NCBI GenBank assembly: GCA_965203565.1
Contig: OZ241896.1
Coordinates: 1,426,001 to 1,490,000, forward strand
DNA: 64,000 bases
Source of the DNA: JAAXGX01 sp965203565
Lineage (GTDB): Bacteria > Acidobacteriota > Vicinamibacteria > Vicinamibacterales > UBA8438
Reading direction: 5' to 3'
Positions within the stretch are counted from its first letter, which is position 1. Each line of letters opens with the position of its first letter. Positions 31,909 through 40,563 of the stretch are shown here, in pieces. The position numbers were made by a program, and so were the translations under genes. Below the pieces are notes generated by a model, which was not told the DNA's origin, ran no database searches, and saw only the letters and a list, made by a program, of their open reading frames with translations.

Positions 31909-32865
31909 TCATTCCCGTTCGCCGGCGCGCGCGCCGGCGAGGATGTTGGCCGCCGAGTAGTTGCCCTCGTGGCAGGCGTACTCGAACAGCTGCCCGTCGA
32001 TGCCGACCAGCGGGAACGTCGCCGACCAGGGGCGGGTCCAGGTTCCGGGATCGTCCACCGTGAATTCGTAGGTCAGCGCGCCGTCGTCCGCGCGGGTGAA
32101 CCGCTCGACCACGCGGGACGTGGCTGTCGGCCCGCGCGGGTCGACGTAGCGCCAGATGTTCACCCCGCGGACCATGTCCCGGCTCGACGCGAAGTGGGTC
32201 GTTTCGACCACCAGCGTTTCGCCCTCCCACCGGCCGCGCGAGTCGCCCATCCACTGGCGGATGTCCGCGCCGATGGGAGGCCGTCCGTTGAGCGGCGCTA
32301 TCCGCGCGTTGTGGATCATCTCGTTCAGGATCACTACGTGGTCCGGCGTTTGGAAAAGCTGCACGGTGTTGTTGTAGGCGCTCGGGACGAACGGAGGGCC
32401 GGCGTTGAACCCCATGATGCACCGGTCGGTGATCGACAGGTCCTCGTGGCCGGCCGGCGGCTGCGGCCCGGCCGCCCGCAGGGCCTCGAAGCGCGCCTGC
32501 GCCGCGGCGGTCATCGGCGGCAGCTTGCCGCCCGGCGGATCGACGATGAGTGACGTGCGCTTCGTGCCGACCACACGAGTGCCGTAGTCGACCCAGAACC
32601 GGTTGTAGGTGCCGGTGTCGCCCGGCCGGGGCGGTTTGTCCACGCGTTCCCGCGCCGTCCGCGCCTCGAAGCTCGCCGCCTCCTCCTCCGTGAGCACCTC
32701 CCTGCCCGCCACGTCGTCGGGCCGCTGGAGCGGCGTGATCGTGGAGAAGGTGTAGACGCCCTGCAAGTCGGGGTCGCCCCACGCCGTGCGGGACGGCTGC
32801 GCGTCCGCGCCGCCGCCGCCGGCGAGGACGCCGAGGACCGCCAGCGCCGTCAGTCGATGCTGCAT
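31909..32865 (-). CDS. Secreted protein of unknown function, D-P-D-L-Q-G family
   Basis: A 318-residue protein with a signal peptide (about residues 1-22, cleavage after A-D-A). The mature start T-A-W-G-D-P-D-L-Q-G-V-Y-T-F-S-T-I-T-P-L-Q-R-P is the opening of a family of secreted proteins abundant, as I recall, in Acidobacteria of the Vicinamibacteria type; several tryptophan/glycine motifs (G-R-W-E-G-E-T-L-V-V-E-T, F-E-Y-A-C-H-E-G-N-Y) follow. No catalytic motif is known to me. A GGAGG lies upstream of the ATG. It stands alone between bioA and the CurA-like gene. Confidence 0.7.
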   Translation of the reverse strand: MQHRLTALAVLGVLAGGGGADAQPSRTAWGDPDLQGVYTFSTITPLQRPDDVAGREVLTEEEAASFEARTARERVDKPPRPGDTGTYNRFWVDYGTRVVGTKRTSLIVDPPGGKLPPMTAAAQARFEALRAAGPQPPAGHEDLSITDRCIMGFNAGPPFVPSAYNNTVQLFQTPDHVVILNEMIHNARIAPLNGRPPIGADIRQWMGDSRGRWEGETLVVETTHFASSRDMVRGVNIWRYVDPRGPTATSRVVERFTRADDGALTYEFTVDDPGTWTRPWSATFPLVGIDGQLFEYACHEGNYSAANILAGARAGERE

Positions 32866-32896
32866 CGTGGTCGCCTCCGTATGCGTACAGCCCGGA

Positions 32897-33931
32897 TCAT
32901 GGCCGCGTCGGGTCGTCGGACACGCGCACGAGCAGCTTGCCGAAGTTCTCCCCGCGCAGCAGGCCCTGGAACGCCGGGACCGCCTGGTCGAGGCCGTCGA
33001 CCACGTCCTCCTTGCAGACGAGTTCGCCGCTTCGGACCCAGGCGCCGACGTCGCGCAGGAAGTCCGGCTCGCGGTCGGCGTGATCGAAGACGATGAACCC
33101 GCGCAGCGTGAGGCGGCGGACCAGGACGAGGCCCATCAGGTACGGCGTGAAGTCGGGGCCGGGCGGCGGTCCGTCCAGGTTGTAGTTCGCGATCCGGCCG
33201 CAGACCGGCACGCGCGCGCCGGTGTTGAGCAGCGGGACGACGGCCTGGAACACCGCGCCGCCGGCGTTCTCGAAATAGACGTCGATCCCGTTCGGGCAGG
33301 CGGCCTTGAGGTCCGCCGGGAAGGTGTCGTCGAGACGGCTGACGCACGCGTCGAAGCCGAGCGCGCCGACGGCGTAGTCGCACTTTTCGCGGGCGCCCGC
33401 GATGCCGACCACCCGGAGCCCCTTGATCCGCGCGATCTGGCCCACGACCGCTCCCACCGCGCCGGTGGCCGCCGAGACCGCCACCGTCTCGCCCGCCTTC
33501 GGCCGCCCGACGTCGAGCAGGCCGACGTACGCGGTCAGGCCCGGCATCCCGAGGACGCCGACCGCGGTCGAGATCGGAGCGTCGGCCGGGTCCAGCTTGC
33601 GCAGGCCGCGGCCGTCCGAGACGGCGTACTCCTGCCAGCCGTTCGCGCAGAGGATGAAGTCGCCCGCCCGGTAGCCGTCCAGGCGCGATTCGACCACCTG
33701 GGCGACGGTTCCGCCGACCATGACGCCGCCGACGTCCACCGTCGGGGCGTAGCCGATGGCGCGGTTCATCCGCCCGCGCATGTACGGGTCGAGCGACAGG
33801 TAGATGGTGCGGCTCAGCAGCTCCCCGGGGCCGGGGCGCGGCGCGGGCGCTTCGACCAGCTTGAAGTCGGACGCCTTCGGGAAACCTTCCGGCCGGGCGG
33901 CCAGCGTGATCCGCCGGTTCTTCTCGGTCAT
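32897..33931 (-). CDS. NADP-dependent medium-chain oxidoreductase, CurA/PTGR type
   Basis: A 344-residue zinc-independent MDR protein of the 2-alkenal/enone reductase group (CurA, YncB, PTGR). The family-specific S-L-D-P-Y-M-R-G-R-M block is at the N-terminus, the nucleotide-binding A-A-T-G-A-V-G-A-V-V-G-Q near residues 155-166, F-E-N-A-G-G in the middle and G-E-N-F-G-K-L-L-V-R-V at the end. Such enzymes reduce reactive alpha,beta-unsaturated carbonyls with NADPH. The start at 33931 begins the conserved part and has a GGGGAG Shine-Dalgarno; a longer frame runs across the divergent dinB gene and was rejected. Confidence 0.83.
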   Translation of the reverse strand: MTEKNRRITLAARPEGFPKASDFKLVEAPAPRPGPGELLSRTIYLSLDPYMRGRMNRAIGYAPTVDVGGVMVGGTVAQVVESRLDGYRAGDFILCANGWQEYAVSDGRGLRKLDPADAPISTAVGVLGMPGLTAYVGLLDVGRPKAGETVAVSAATGAVGAVVGQIARIKGLRVVGIAGAREKCDYAVGALGFDACVSRLDDTFPADLKAACPNGIDVYFENAGGAVFQAVVPLLNTGARVPVCGRIANYNLDGPPPGPDFTPYLMGLVLVRRLTLRGFIVFDHADREPDFLRDVGAWVRSGELVCKEDVVDGLDQAVPAFQGLLRGENFGKLLVRVSDDPTRP

Positions 33932-33940
33932 CGGCTCCCC

Positions 33941-33948
33941 AGTATAAT
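33941..33948. promoter_or_regulatory. Overlapping divergent -10 elements between the CurA-like and DinB genes
   Basis: AGTATAAT contains a perfect TATAAT on the plus strand (33943-33948) for the dinB-like gene and, read on the minus strand, TATACT (33946-33941) for the CurA-like gene. The intergenic space is only 45 bp, so the two promoters must compete or be alternative. No clear -35 was found. Confidence 0.5.
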
Positions 33949-33976
33949 CCGCCGTTTCGACAGGAGCACCGAATCG

Positions 33977-34468
33977 ATGACCGAGCACGTGACGCGCACC
34001 TACCAGTTCAACCTCGGACTCGTCCGGCGGCTGGTCGGCGATCTGACGCCGGATCAGATGGCCTTGCAGCCGGGCGGCGTGATCAACCACCCGGCGTGGA
34101 CGCTCGGCCATCTGGTGATGACGGCCGACAGCCTCGCCACCTTCCTCGGGCTGGAGTCGCAGGCGCCGGACGGCTGGGACAAGACGTTCGCGACCGGCGG
34201 GACGCCGTCCGGCGACCCGTCCGTCTACCCGTCGAAGGACGAGCTGCTGGACGCGCTGACGGCCCAGCACGAGCGTGTCGCGGAGGCGGTGCGGGCGGCC
34301 GACCCGGCGTCGTTCGCCCGGCCCCACCCGAACGAGAAGCTGCGTCAGCACTTCCCGACCGCGGGCGACATGGTGGTGTTCGTCATGACGTCCCACGAGA
34401 TGAACCACGTCGGGCAGATCGCGGCCTGGCGCCGCGCCGCCGGCCTCGGACCGGCTCCCCGAGGCTAG
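33977..34468 (+). CDS. DinB-superfamily metal-binding protein
   Basis: A 163-residue four-helix-bundle protein of the DinB/YfiT superfamily. The three putative metal ligands are visible: a histidine in N-H-P-A-W-T-L-G-H and two in H-E-M-N-H-V-G-Q-I near the C-terminus. Members include damage-inducible proteins and thiol-dependent transferases; the substrate is unknown. The ATG at 33977 has a C-A-G-G-A-G Shine-Dalgarno and a perfect TATAAT about 28 nt upstream. Confidence 0.78.
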   Translation: MTEHVTRTYQFNLGLVRRLVGDLTPDQMALQPGGVINHPAWTLGHLVMTADSLATFLGLESQAPDGWDKTFATGGTPSGDPSVYPSKDELLDALTAQHERVAEAVRAADPASFARPHPNEKLRQHFPTAGDMVVFVMTSHEMNHVGQIAAWRRAAGLGPAPRG

Positions 34469-34501
34469 CGGGGCGCCGCCACGGGCTGCTGGCGGGTCGG
34501 C

Positions 34502-35422
34502 CTACCCGCCGCCGGGCGCGGGCCGGCCGAGCACGTGGCGCAGGGCGCCCTCCAGGGCCGGGTAGCCGAAGGCGAAGCCGCTCTCCCGGAGACGGGCCGG
34601 CTCGACGCGGGCGCTCGCCAGCAGCAGCGCGTCCGCCATCTCGCCGAACGCCAGGCGCGCGCCGAACGCCGGCAGCGGCAGAACGGCGGGCCGCCGCAGC
34701 ACCCGGCCGAGGGTTCGGGTGAACGCGGCGTTCGTCGCCGGCTCCGGGGACGTCAGGTTGACCGGGCCGTCCAGATCGGCCGTTTGCAGGACGTGCAGAA
34801 TCCCGCCGAGCACGTCGTCGAGCGTCACCCAGCTCATGTATTGCCGGCCCGACCCGATCGGGCCGCCGAGCCCGAACCGGAACGGCGGGAGCATCTGCCG
34901 GAGCGCGCCGCCGGCCGTCGTCAGCACGATCCCGATCCGAAGATGGACCACCCGCACGCCGGCTTCGCGCGCCGGGGCCGCCGCCTCCTCCCATGCGCGG
35001 CAGACGTCGGGCAGGAAGCCTTCGCCCGGCGCCGACGACTCGTCGACCCGTTCGTCGCCCCGATCGCCGTAATACCCGATCGCCGAGGCGGCGACGAGGG
35101 TCGCCGGCCGGCGCTCCAGTCCGGCGATCGTCTCGGCAAGCCGCCGCGTCCCGTCGACGCGGCTGCCGCGGATGCGCGCCTTGCGCGCGGCGGTCCAGCG
35201 CCCGCCGGCGACGTTCTCCCCCGCCAGATGCACCACCGCGTCCACGCCGTCGAGCGCGCCCGGCGAGAGGGCGCCGGTCGACGGGTCCCAGTGCGGGTCG
35301 CCGCCGGCGTCCCCGCTCGCCGCCGCCCGCCGCAGCGCCACCACCCGATGGCCGCCGCTCTCGAGCAGCAGCCGCAACGTCGAGCCGATCAGACCGGTCG
35401 CGCCGGTCAGCGCCGTCGTCAT
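34502..35422 (-). CDS. TIGR01777-type SDR epimerase (YfcH-like)
   Basis: A 306-residue extended short-chain dehydrogenase. The Rossmann motif T-G-A-T-G-L-I-G is at residues 6-13, the A-G-E-N block follows, and the Y-Y-G-D-R-G segment after S-A-I-G is typical of this sulA/YfcH group, whose substrate is unknown. The C-terminal DUF1731-type part (P-L-P-A-F-G-A-R-L, E-S-G-F-A-F-G-Y-P-A-L) is complete. A GGAGGAGA Shine-Dalgarno precedes the ATG. Confidence 0.83.
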   Translation of the reverse strand: MTTALTGATGLIGSTLRLLLESGGHRVVALRRAAASGDAGGDPHWDPSTGALSPGALDGVDAVVHLAGENVAGGRWTAARKARIRGSRVDGTRRLAETIAGLERRPATLVAASAIGYYGDRGDERVDESSAPGEGFLPDVCRAWEEAAAPAREAGVRVVHLRIGIVLTTAGGALRQMLPPFRFGLGGPIGSGRQYMSWVTLDDVLGGILHVLQTADLDGPVNLTSPEPATNAAFTRTLGRVLRRPAVLPLPAFGARLAFGEMADALLLASARVEPARLRESGFAFGYPALEGALRHVLGRPAPGGG

Positions 35423-35770
35423 CGTTCTCCTCCGTACCGCCGATCGTCGTCCACCGGCCTCGGCGTATCATCAGGGAAAACGGACCGCCGTGCAAAGCCG
35501 ACTCCGCCCGCTGATCGCCTGCCTGCCGGTCTGGCTTCCGCTCGCCGTCCTGCCGGCGGCCGCCCAGCCGCCCGCGGCGGCCGCCGACACGGAGAGCGCC
35601 GGCGCCGTGGTGAGCGGCGCGGTGCTCGACGGCGCCACCGGCGCGCCGATACCGGGCGCCGCCGTCACGAGCGGCGCCGAAACGACCGAGACCGACGCCG
35701 ACGGGCGGTTCACGGTGACGCTTGCGGCCGGCGACGCGGCGCTGCGGATCGCGGCCGACGGCTACCTGGA

Positions 35771-35928
35771 CAGCCCGTGGTGGAATCCCGCGTCGCACCG
35801 AGAGCGGCGAGGCGCCCGCCTGACAAGGCGTGAGGAGGGCGCATATTGGGCATACGCAACCGACGAACAACGCCGTCAGGCGGGATGCATCGCTGCTCGA
35901 ATGCAGCGGGGACTTTCACCACGGGCTG
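35771..35928 (+). mobile_element. 158-bp element family, in-frame insertion in the TonB receptor (copy A)
   Basis: Perfect 12-bp terminal inverted repeats (CAGCCCGTGGTG / CACCACGGGCTG) and a perfect 4-bp target duplication TGGA (35767-35770, 35929-35932). Element plus duplication add 162 bp, a multiple of three, and the host frame runs through without a stop. It differs from copy B at only two positions, so both insertions or their spread are recent. Confidence 0.93.
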
Positions 35929-36318
35929 TGGAGGCCGCGGCGGCCGTGGACCCGGCCGCGCCCGCCCCGCGGCCGGCGCTGGAGGTGCTGCTGTTCCGGA
36001 ACACGTTCGCCGAGACGGTGGAGGTGGTCTCGCCGCGGCCCGCCCTCGAGCGCCCTTCCGCCACCCCGGTCGAGGCCGGGCAGGTGCTGGCGGTCGCCGG
36101 GGCGCTCGACAACGTCTTCCGCACGTTGAACCTGCCGCCCGAAGTGGCCGCCACCGGCGACTTCAGCAGCCGGCTGGCGGTGCGCGGCGGCACGCCGGAC
36201 CAGAACCTCACGGTGATGGACGGGGTGGAGATCCACAACCCGTACCGGCTGTTCGGCCTGGTCGGCGCCTTCAACCCGGAGACGGTCGAGCGGTTCGAGC
36301 TGGCCGCCGGCGGCTTCG

Positions 36319-36476
36319 CAGCCCGTGGTGGAACCCCGCGTCGCACCGAGAGCGGCGAGGCGCCCGGCTGACAAGGCGTGAGGAGGGCGCATATTGGGCA
36401 TACGCAACCGACGAACAACGCCGTCAGGCGGGATGCATCGCTGCTCGAATGCAGCGGGGACTTTCACCACGGGCTG
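36319..36476 (+). mobile_element. 158-bp element family, second insertion in the TonB receptor (copy B)
   Basis: 158 bp with perfect 12-bp terminal inverted repeats and a perfect 4-bp target duplication TTCG (36315-36318, 36477-36480). It sits in a different phase from copy A, so the host frame meets a TGA inside it, but the total of 162 bp restores the frame afterwards. Confidence 0.93.
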
Positions 36477-36640
36477 TTCGGGGCCGCCTGGGGCGACCGG
36501 CTGTCGTCGCTGCTGATCGTCGACAACCGGGCCGGCCGGGACGCGGTCGGCGGATCGGCGGCGGTGAGCCTCACCGACGCCAACGTCGTCGTCGAAGGCG
36601 CAGCTCCGGGCGGCGGGTCGTGGCTGGTGACCGGGCGGCG

Positions 36641-36660
36641 GACCTGGTACGACCTGGTAC
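36641..36660. repeat. 10-bp tandem duplication causing a frameshift
   Basis: GACCTGGTAC occurs twice in a row (36641-36650, 36651-36660) and again as GACCTGGTGG. Removing one unit restores T-W-Y-D-L-V-A-G-L-A in a single frame, so the duplication is the lesion. Confidence 0.9.
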
Positions 36661-37622
36661 GACCTGGTGGCCGGGCTCGCCACCGGCCAGAACCTGCCGT
36701 CGTTCGCCGACGTGCAGCTCCAGGGCGACTGGACGTTCGGGCCGGGCCACCGCCTGTCGGTCTTCGGACTGTCGAGCCGCGAGGACGCCGACTTCACCGT
36801 GGACGACGCGGACGACCCCGAGTCGCGCGACTCCGGCCGCCTGACCTCCGAAGCGGGCAACGACCTGGCGTCGGTCCGGCTGGAGGCGCTGCTGGGCGGC
36901 GGCGGGGCGTCGCGCACCACCGTGTCGTGGTATCGCAACACCGACCTGCTCGACGTCGCCGCCGTCTTCGAATCGTACGCGCGGCGGTCGAACACGCCCG
37001 ACGATCGGATCGCGGTCGGCCTGACCACCGTGGCGTTCGACCGGACGATCGCCGTGCGCGACCTGTCGATCCGCCAGGAGTTCTCCCTGCCGCTCTCGCC
37101 GGCGCACACGCTCGACGCCGGCGCGGAGCTGCACCGTCTCGCCTCGCGGGTCGGCCTGGCGATAGCCGGCGACCGGAACGAGGCCGCCGCCAACCCGTCG
37201 AGCGCGCAGGGCGGCGCGGGACTGCCGGCCGCCCTCGACTCGGCGCTGGACGGGACGCGCGGCGGCGCCTGGGTGCAGGACCGCTGGACGCTCTCGCCCC
37301 GGCTGTCGGTCGAGCCGGGGCTGCGCCTCGACTGGAGCACGGTGAACAGCGGCGTCACGGCGTCGCCCCGGTTCGCCGCGACGCTGCGCCTCGGCCCGAC
37401 CCGCCGGCTGCGGGCGGCGGGCGGCCTGTACACGCAGAGTCCCGGCTACGAGAAGCTGATCCAGTCCGACTACCTGTTCGACCTGTCGCCGGAGTACGTC
37501 GCCGCCCTGCGGCACGAGCGGGCGACGCACGTCGTGGCCGGGTTCGAACAGGACCTCGGTCCCGACGCCCTGGTCCCGTCGTTCGGCGTGCGCTTCCGGT
37601 TCTGACCGCGGGCGCCCGCCGA

Positions 37623-38951
37623 TCAGTCCTTGTACGGATCGAACTCGTCGATGCCGGCCATCGCGACGCCGATCGGGTGGAGCGTGCGCACGATCCGGAT
37701 CGTGTCGCCGTGCGCGGCCAGCACTTCCGGCAGGCGCTTGTAGACCGCCGGGGCTTCGTCGGCGCCGCCGCCGCGGAGCTCGATTCCCCGCGCGCCGATC
37801 TCCGCCTGCACCGACGCCCAGTCCACCTTGCCGGCCCGCACCACCTTGCGGGTCCGGCGCCGGTGCGTCTTGCCGCCGCACGTCGGGCAGCGCGGGTTCG
37901 AGCCGTCGGCGCCGCACGGCGTCTTGATCGGCAGCGTCCCGCCGCAGTCGCGCGCGCCGCACGCCCAGACCGTCCGCCGCTTCACCCGCCCGGCCGCCTC
38001 CGAGCGGGACATCACGCGCCCGGCGCCGTGCACCGTCGAGTAGAGCGACCCGGCCGCGGCCGGCGTCTCCCGCCCTTCGAGGACGACGCTGACCTCGCCC
38101 ATCGACCCGCCGACGAAGCCGCGCTGGCCCGGAAACGCCGGCGTCGCGCCCTTGCGGATCACCCAGTACTCGTCGCCGCCGTGCCGCTCGCGCCAGGCGA
38201 AGTTGTGGTGGTTGTGCACCGACTCGGTGACGGACGCGCCCAGGATCCGGGCGACGCGGCCGACCACCCACTCGCGCCCGGCGTAGGCGTACCGCCCGGC
38301 GATCTCCATCGCCCGGACGTAGTCCTGTCCGAGCGGGGTCCGCGTGTCGAGCAGCACCGGCGGGCTGTCCATGCCGCCTTCGCCGACCCGTTCGCCCCAG
38401 TCGCGGTCGTGCGCGAGCGCCAGGAACCCGGTGCAGGTCTTGTGCCCGAACCCGCGCGACCCGAAGTGGACCCCCACCCACACCCAGCCATCCTCGTCGC
38501 GGAACAGATCGACGTAATGGTTCCCCCCGCCGACCGTTCCGAGCTGGTCCGCCGCGAGCTGCCGCATCACCCGCTGTCCGGCGACCGGGCTCGCCGCGAT
38601 CTCGTCGAGGACCGGATGGTCAACCTTCTCCGCGTTCCGGCGTCCCACCCCGAAACTGATTCGCGCCTGGATCTCGTCCATCAGGCGCGGGACGTCGGCC
38701 GCCAGGTCCGCCGCCCGCACGTCGGTCTTCGCGGCCAGGTTCCCGCACGCGATGTCGTACCCCACGCCGGACGGCGACACGTGGTGCGCGTACGCCACCA
38801 CGCCTCCGATCGGCTGGCTGTACCCCGGATGGTGGTCCGCGCACAGCACCCCCGGCAGCTCCCGTCCCTCGCGCGTCTCCGCGGCGTCGAGACAGCGCCG
38901 AAGCTGGTCGCGGCTCCGTTCGTCGACCGCGCCGAACGTGGTGATGCTCAT
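37623..38951 (-). CDS. rtcB: RNA-splicing ligase RtcB with an inserted zinc-ribbon-like segment
   Basis: A 442-residue GTP- and manganese-dependent RNA 3'-phosphate ligase that repairs or splices RNA. The metal and GMP-binding residues are present: D-H-H-P-G-Y near residue 40, G-V-G-Y-D-I-A-C-G-N (metal cysteine), G-G-G-N-H-Y-V-D-L, H-F-G-S-R-G-F-G-H and the guanylylated histidine in V-H-G-A-G-R-V-M-S-R. Directly after that motif, about 50 extra residues hold several cysteines (C-G-A-R-D-C-G-G, then C-P-T-C-G-G) that could bind zinc, before the family sequence resumes at G-I-E-L-R-G-G-G. The C-terminus G-I-D-E-F-D-P-Y-K-D is typical. A GAGGAG Shine-Dalgarno precedes the ATG. No rtcA or archease gene is adjacent. 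Confidence 0.88.
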   Translation of the reverse strand: MSITTFGAVDERSRDQLRRCLDAAETREGRELPGVLCADHHPGYSQPIGGVVAYAHHVSPSGVGYDIACGNLAAKTDVRAADLAADVPRLMDEIQARISFGVGRRNAEKVDHPVLDEIAASPVAGQRVMRQLAADQLGTVGGGNHYVDLFRDEDGWVWVGVHFGSRGFGHKTCTGFLALAHDRDWGERVGEGGMDSPPVLLDTRTPLGQDYVRAMEIAGRYAYAGREWVVGRVARILGASVTESVHNHHNFAWRERHGGDEYWVIRKGATPAFPGQRGFVGGSMGEVSVVLEGRETPAAAGSLYSTVHGAGRVMSRSEAAGRVKRRTVWACGARDCGGTLPIKTPCGADGSNPRCPTCGGKTHRRRTRKVVRAGKVDWASVQAEIGARGIELRGGGADEAPAVYKRLPEVLAAHGDTIRIVRTLHPIGVAMAGIDEFDPYKD

Positions 38952-38961
38952 GCCGATCTCC

Positions 38962-40563
38962 TCACATGCCCCATACGTCGATCCTGGCGCCGCCGGCCGA
39001 CTCGCGGCGGTGGAATAGCTTGTCGTCCCACGGCCGGTCGCCGCGGTCGAAGATGACGAGATGGCCCGCGCCGGCCGCGCAGCGGTCCATGTACGCCGCG
39101 GTCTGCGCCAGCCCTTCGCGGATGGTCCGCTCCCGACTCTTGCGGAGAACCTTGCATTCTATGACGAATCTTCCGGTCGCGCCGGCGCGCTGCGGCCAGA
39201 CGACGAGCAGATCGGTGCGTCCCCGGCCGAGGCCGTACTCCCGCTCGATGCGGCCGCCGCCGTTCACCACGCGCTGCAGGAACGCTTGCAGGAGGAGTTG
39301 CGGCCCGGCTTCCTGGTAGTCGAAGCGCGCGACCCAGTGCTCGGAGTGCTCGCGGAAGAACGCCTGGAAGGCGGCCAGCAGTTTCGTCAGGTCGAGTCCG
39401 CCGTCGGCGTCGACGTACCACGCCGTCTCCTGCACCAGCCCCTCCTGCGCCGCCAGGGTGAGCTCGCGCGGCGCCACCTCCGCGTAGATCGGATTGGCGA
39501 TGCGCAGCGGGGAATCGCGGGCGAGCAGACCCAGGTCGCGGACGTACTCGATGTCGCGGGCGGAGAATCCGCGCTCGTCGCCGCCGCTCAGGATCGGCTC
39601 GACGACGCGCCGGACGCGATCCTCCTGCAGCTTGTCCGCCAACTGGTCCAGGTGCGTCTCGCGGCGCAGGATGATCCGTTCCTGCGCCGCGCGGACGTCG
39701 TCCGCGCGGACCGGCCGGCGGCGGTCCCTGCCGGCTTCGTCCCGGAAGCAGGCCTCGTCGGCCAGCGCGTTCACCAGCCACGGCTGCCCGCAGGTCTGCG
39801 CCCAGACCATCTCCACCGCGTCCGGGTCGAACGCCTGCGCCGTCTCCCGGGTGTGCTGCGCCAGCAGCGCCGTCACGTCGTCCTGCGAAAAGTCACCCAG
39901 CCGCAACGACCGAGCCTTCACGTTGAAGGCGCTTCCGCCGGCGACCACCGCCTGCTCCGCGCGCGAACGGATCCGGTAGTCGCGCACGTCCCGGACGCCG
40001 CACAGGACGACGCTCTGGGGAAATCCGGCGGGGCGCCGCACGTATCCGGCCCGCAACTGCCGGAGGACCGCCAGCAGGGTGTCGCCCACCAGCGCGTCGA
40101 TCTCGTCGACCAGCAGCACCAGCGGCCTCGGATCGGCCTCGGACCAGCGCGCCAGCGCCTCGCCCAGCGCGCCGGCCGGACCAAGCTTTTCCAGGAGGCC
40201 GGGCCAGGCCCCGTCGAGGAACTCGTCGCCCAGCGTCGTCCGCGCCCAGGACGCCAGCGCCCCGAGGATCGCCCGCATCGCCGGCTCGACCTCCTCGCGC
40301 ATCGCCTGCCCCGGCTCGACGTTCACGTAGACGCACCGGTAGTCGCCCTCCGCGCCGCTGTTCAGCAGGTCGCGCAGGGCCAGCAGGGCGGACGTCTTGC
40401 CCGTCTGGCGCGGCGCGTGGAGCACGAAGTACCGATGGGTCCGGACCAGGTCGAGGACGTCGACGAGGTTCAGACGCTCCAGGGGCGGGATGCAGTAATG
40501 GTGCGCCGGCACGACGGGGCCGGTCGTGTTGAAGAAACGACGCAGGGGCGGCGTCTCGGTCAC
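38962..40563 (-). CDS. AAA ATPase with C-terminal PD-(D/E)XK nuclease-like domain
   Basis: A 533-residue protein. The ATPase half has a Walker A P-R-Q-T-G-K-T near residue 55 and a Walker B L-V-L-L-V-D-E-I-D near residue 150. The C-terminal ~130 residues hold a nuclease-type core: G-L-G-R-G-R-T-D-L-L-V followed by F-V-I-E-C-K-V, which gives the D and E-x-K of the PD-(D/E)XK fold. Proteins of this kind are common and of unknown role; some act in defence or mobile elements. The GTG start at 40563 overlaps the stop of the nucleotidyltransferase gene (GTGA), so the two are coupled. Confidence 0.75.
   Translation of the reverse strand: MTETPPLRRFFNTTGPVVPAHHYCIPPLERLNLVDVLDLVRTHRYFVLHAPRQTGKTSALLALRDLLNSGAEGDYRCVYVNVEPGQAMREEVEPAMRAILGALASWARTTLGDEFLDGAWPGLLEKLGPAGALGEALARWSEADPRPLVLLVDEIDALVGDTLLAVLRQLRAGYVRRPAGFPQSVVLCGVRDVRDYRIRSRAEQAVVAGGSAFNVKARSLRLGDFSQDDVTALLAQHTRETAQAFDPDAVEMVWAQTCGQPWLVNALADEACFRDEAGRDRRRPVRADDVRAAQERIILRRETHLDQLADKLQEDRVRRVVEPILSGGDERGFSARDIEYVRDLGLLARDSPLRIANPIYAEVAPRELTLAAQEGLVQETAWYVDADGGLDLTKLLAAFQAFFREHSEHWVARFDYQEAGPQLLLQAFLQRVVNGGGRIEREYGLGRGRTDLLVVWPQRAGATGRFVIECKVLRKSRERTIREGLAQTAAYMDRCAAGAGHLVIFDRGDRPWDDKLFHRRESAGGARIDVWGM

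Larger units (their letters stand above)
35490..37605 (+). pseudogene. TonB-dependent receptor pseudogene with two mobile-element insertions and a frameshift
   Basis: Remains of an outer-membrane receptor: signal peptide, a carboxypeptidase-regulatory-like domain (V-S-G-A-V-L-D-G-A-T-G-A-P-I-P-G-A), a TonB plug (R-G-G-T-P-D-Q-N-L-T-V-M-D-G-V-E-I-H-N-P) and part of a beta-barrel that ends in F-R-F. Three lesions are visible. One element copy (35771-35928) adds 54 codons in frame. A second (36319-36476) adds a TGA at 36369-36371, after which the original frame resumes. A 10-bp tandem duplication at 36641-36660 shifts the frame near T-W-Y-D-L-V. The barrel is also short (about 350 residues after the plug) compared with usual receptors, suggesting a deletion near 37550. 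The GTG start has no ATG competitor. Confidence 0.85.

Noticed and set aside
34479..34493. Solo right end of the 158-bp element (G-C-C-A-C-G-G-G-C-T-G) between dinB and the epimerase gene
   Set aside because: Only 11 bp match and there is no second end or target duplication; chance in GC-rich DNA cannot be excluded.
37610..37621. Palindrome GCGGGCGCCCGC between the receptor pseudogene and rtcB as a terminator
   Set aside because: It has no loop and no T-run; it may simply reflect base composition in an 17-bp gap.
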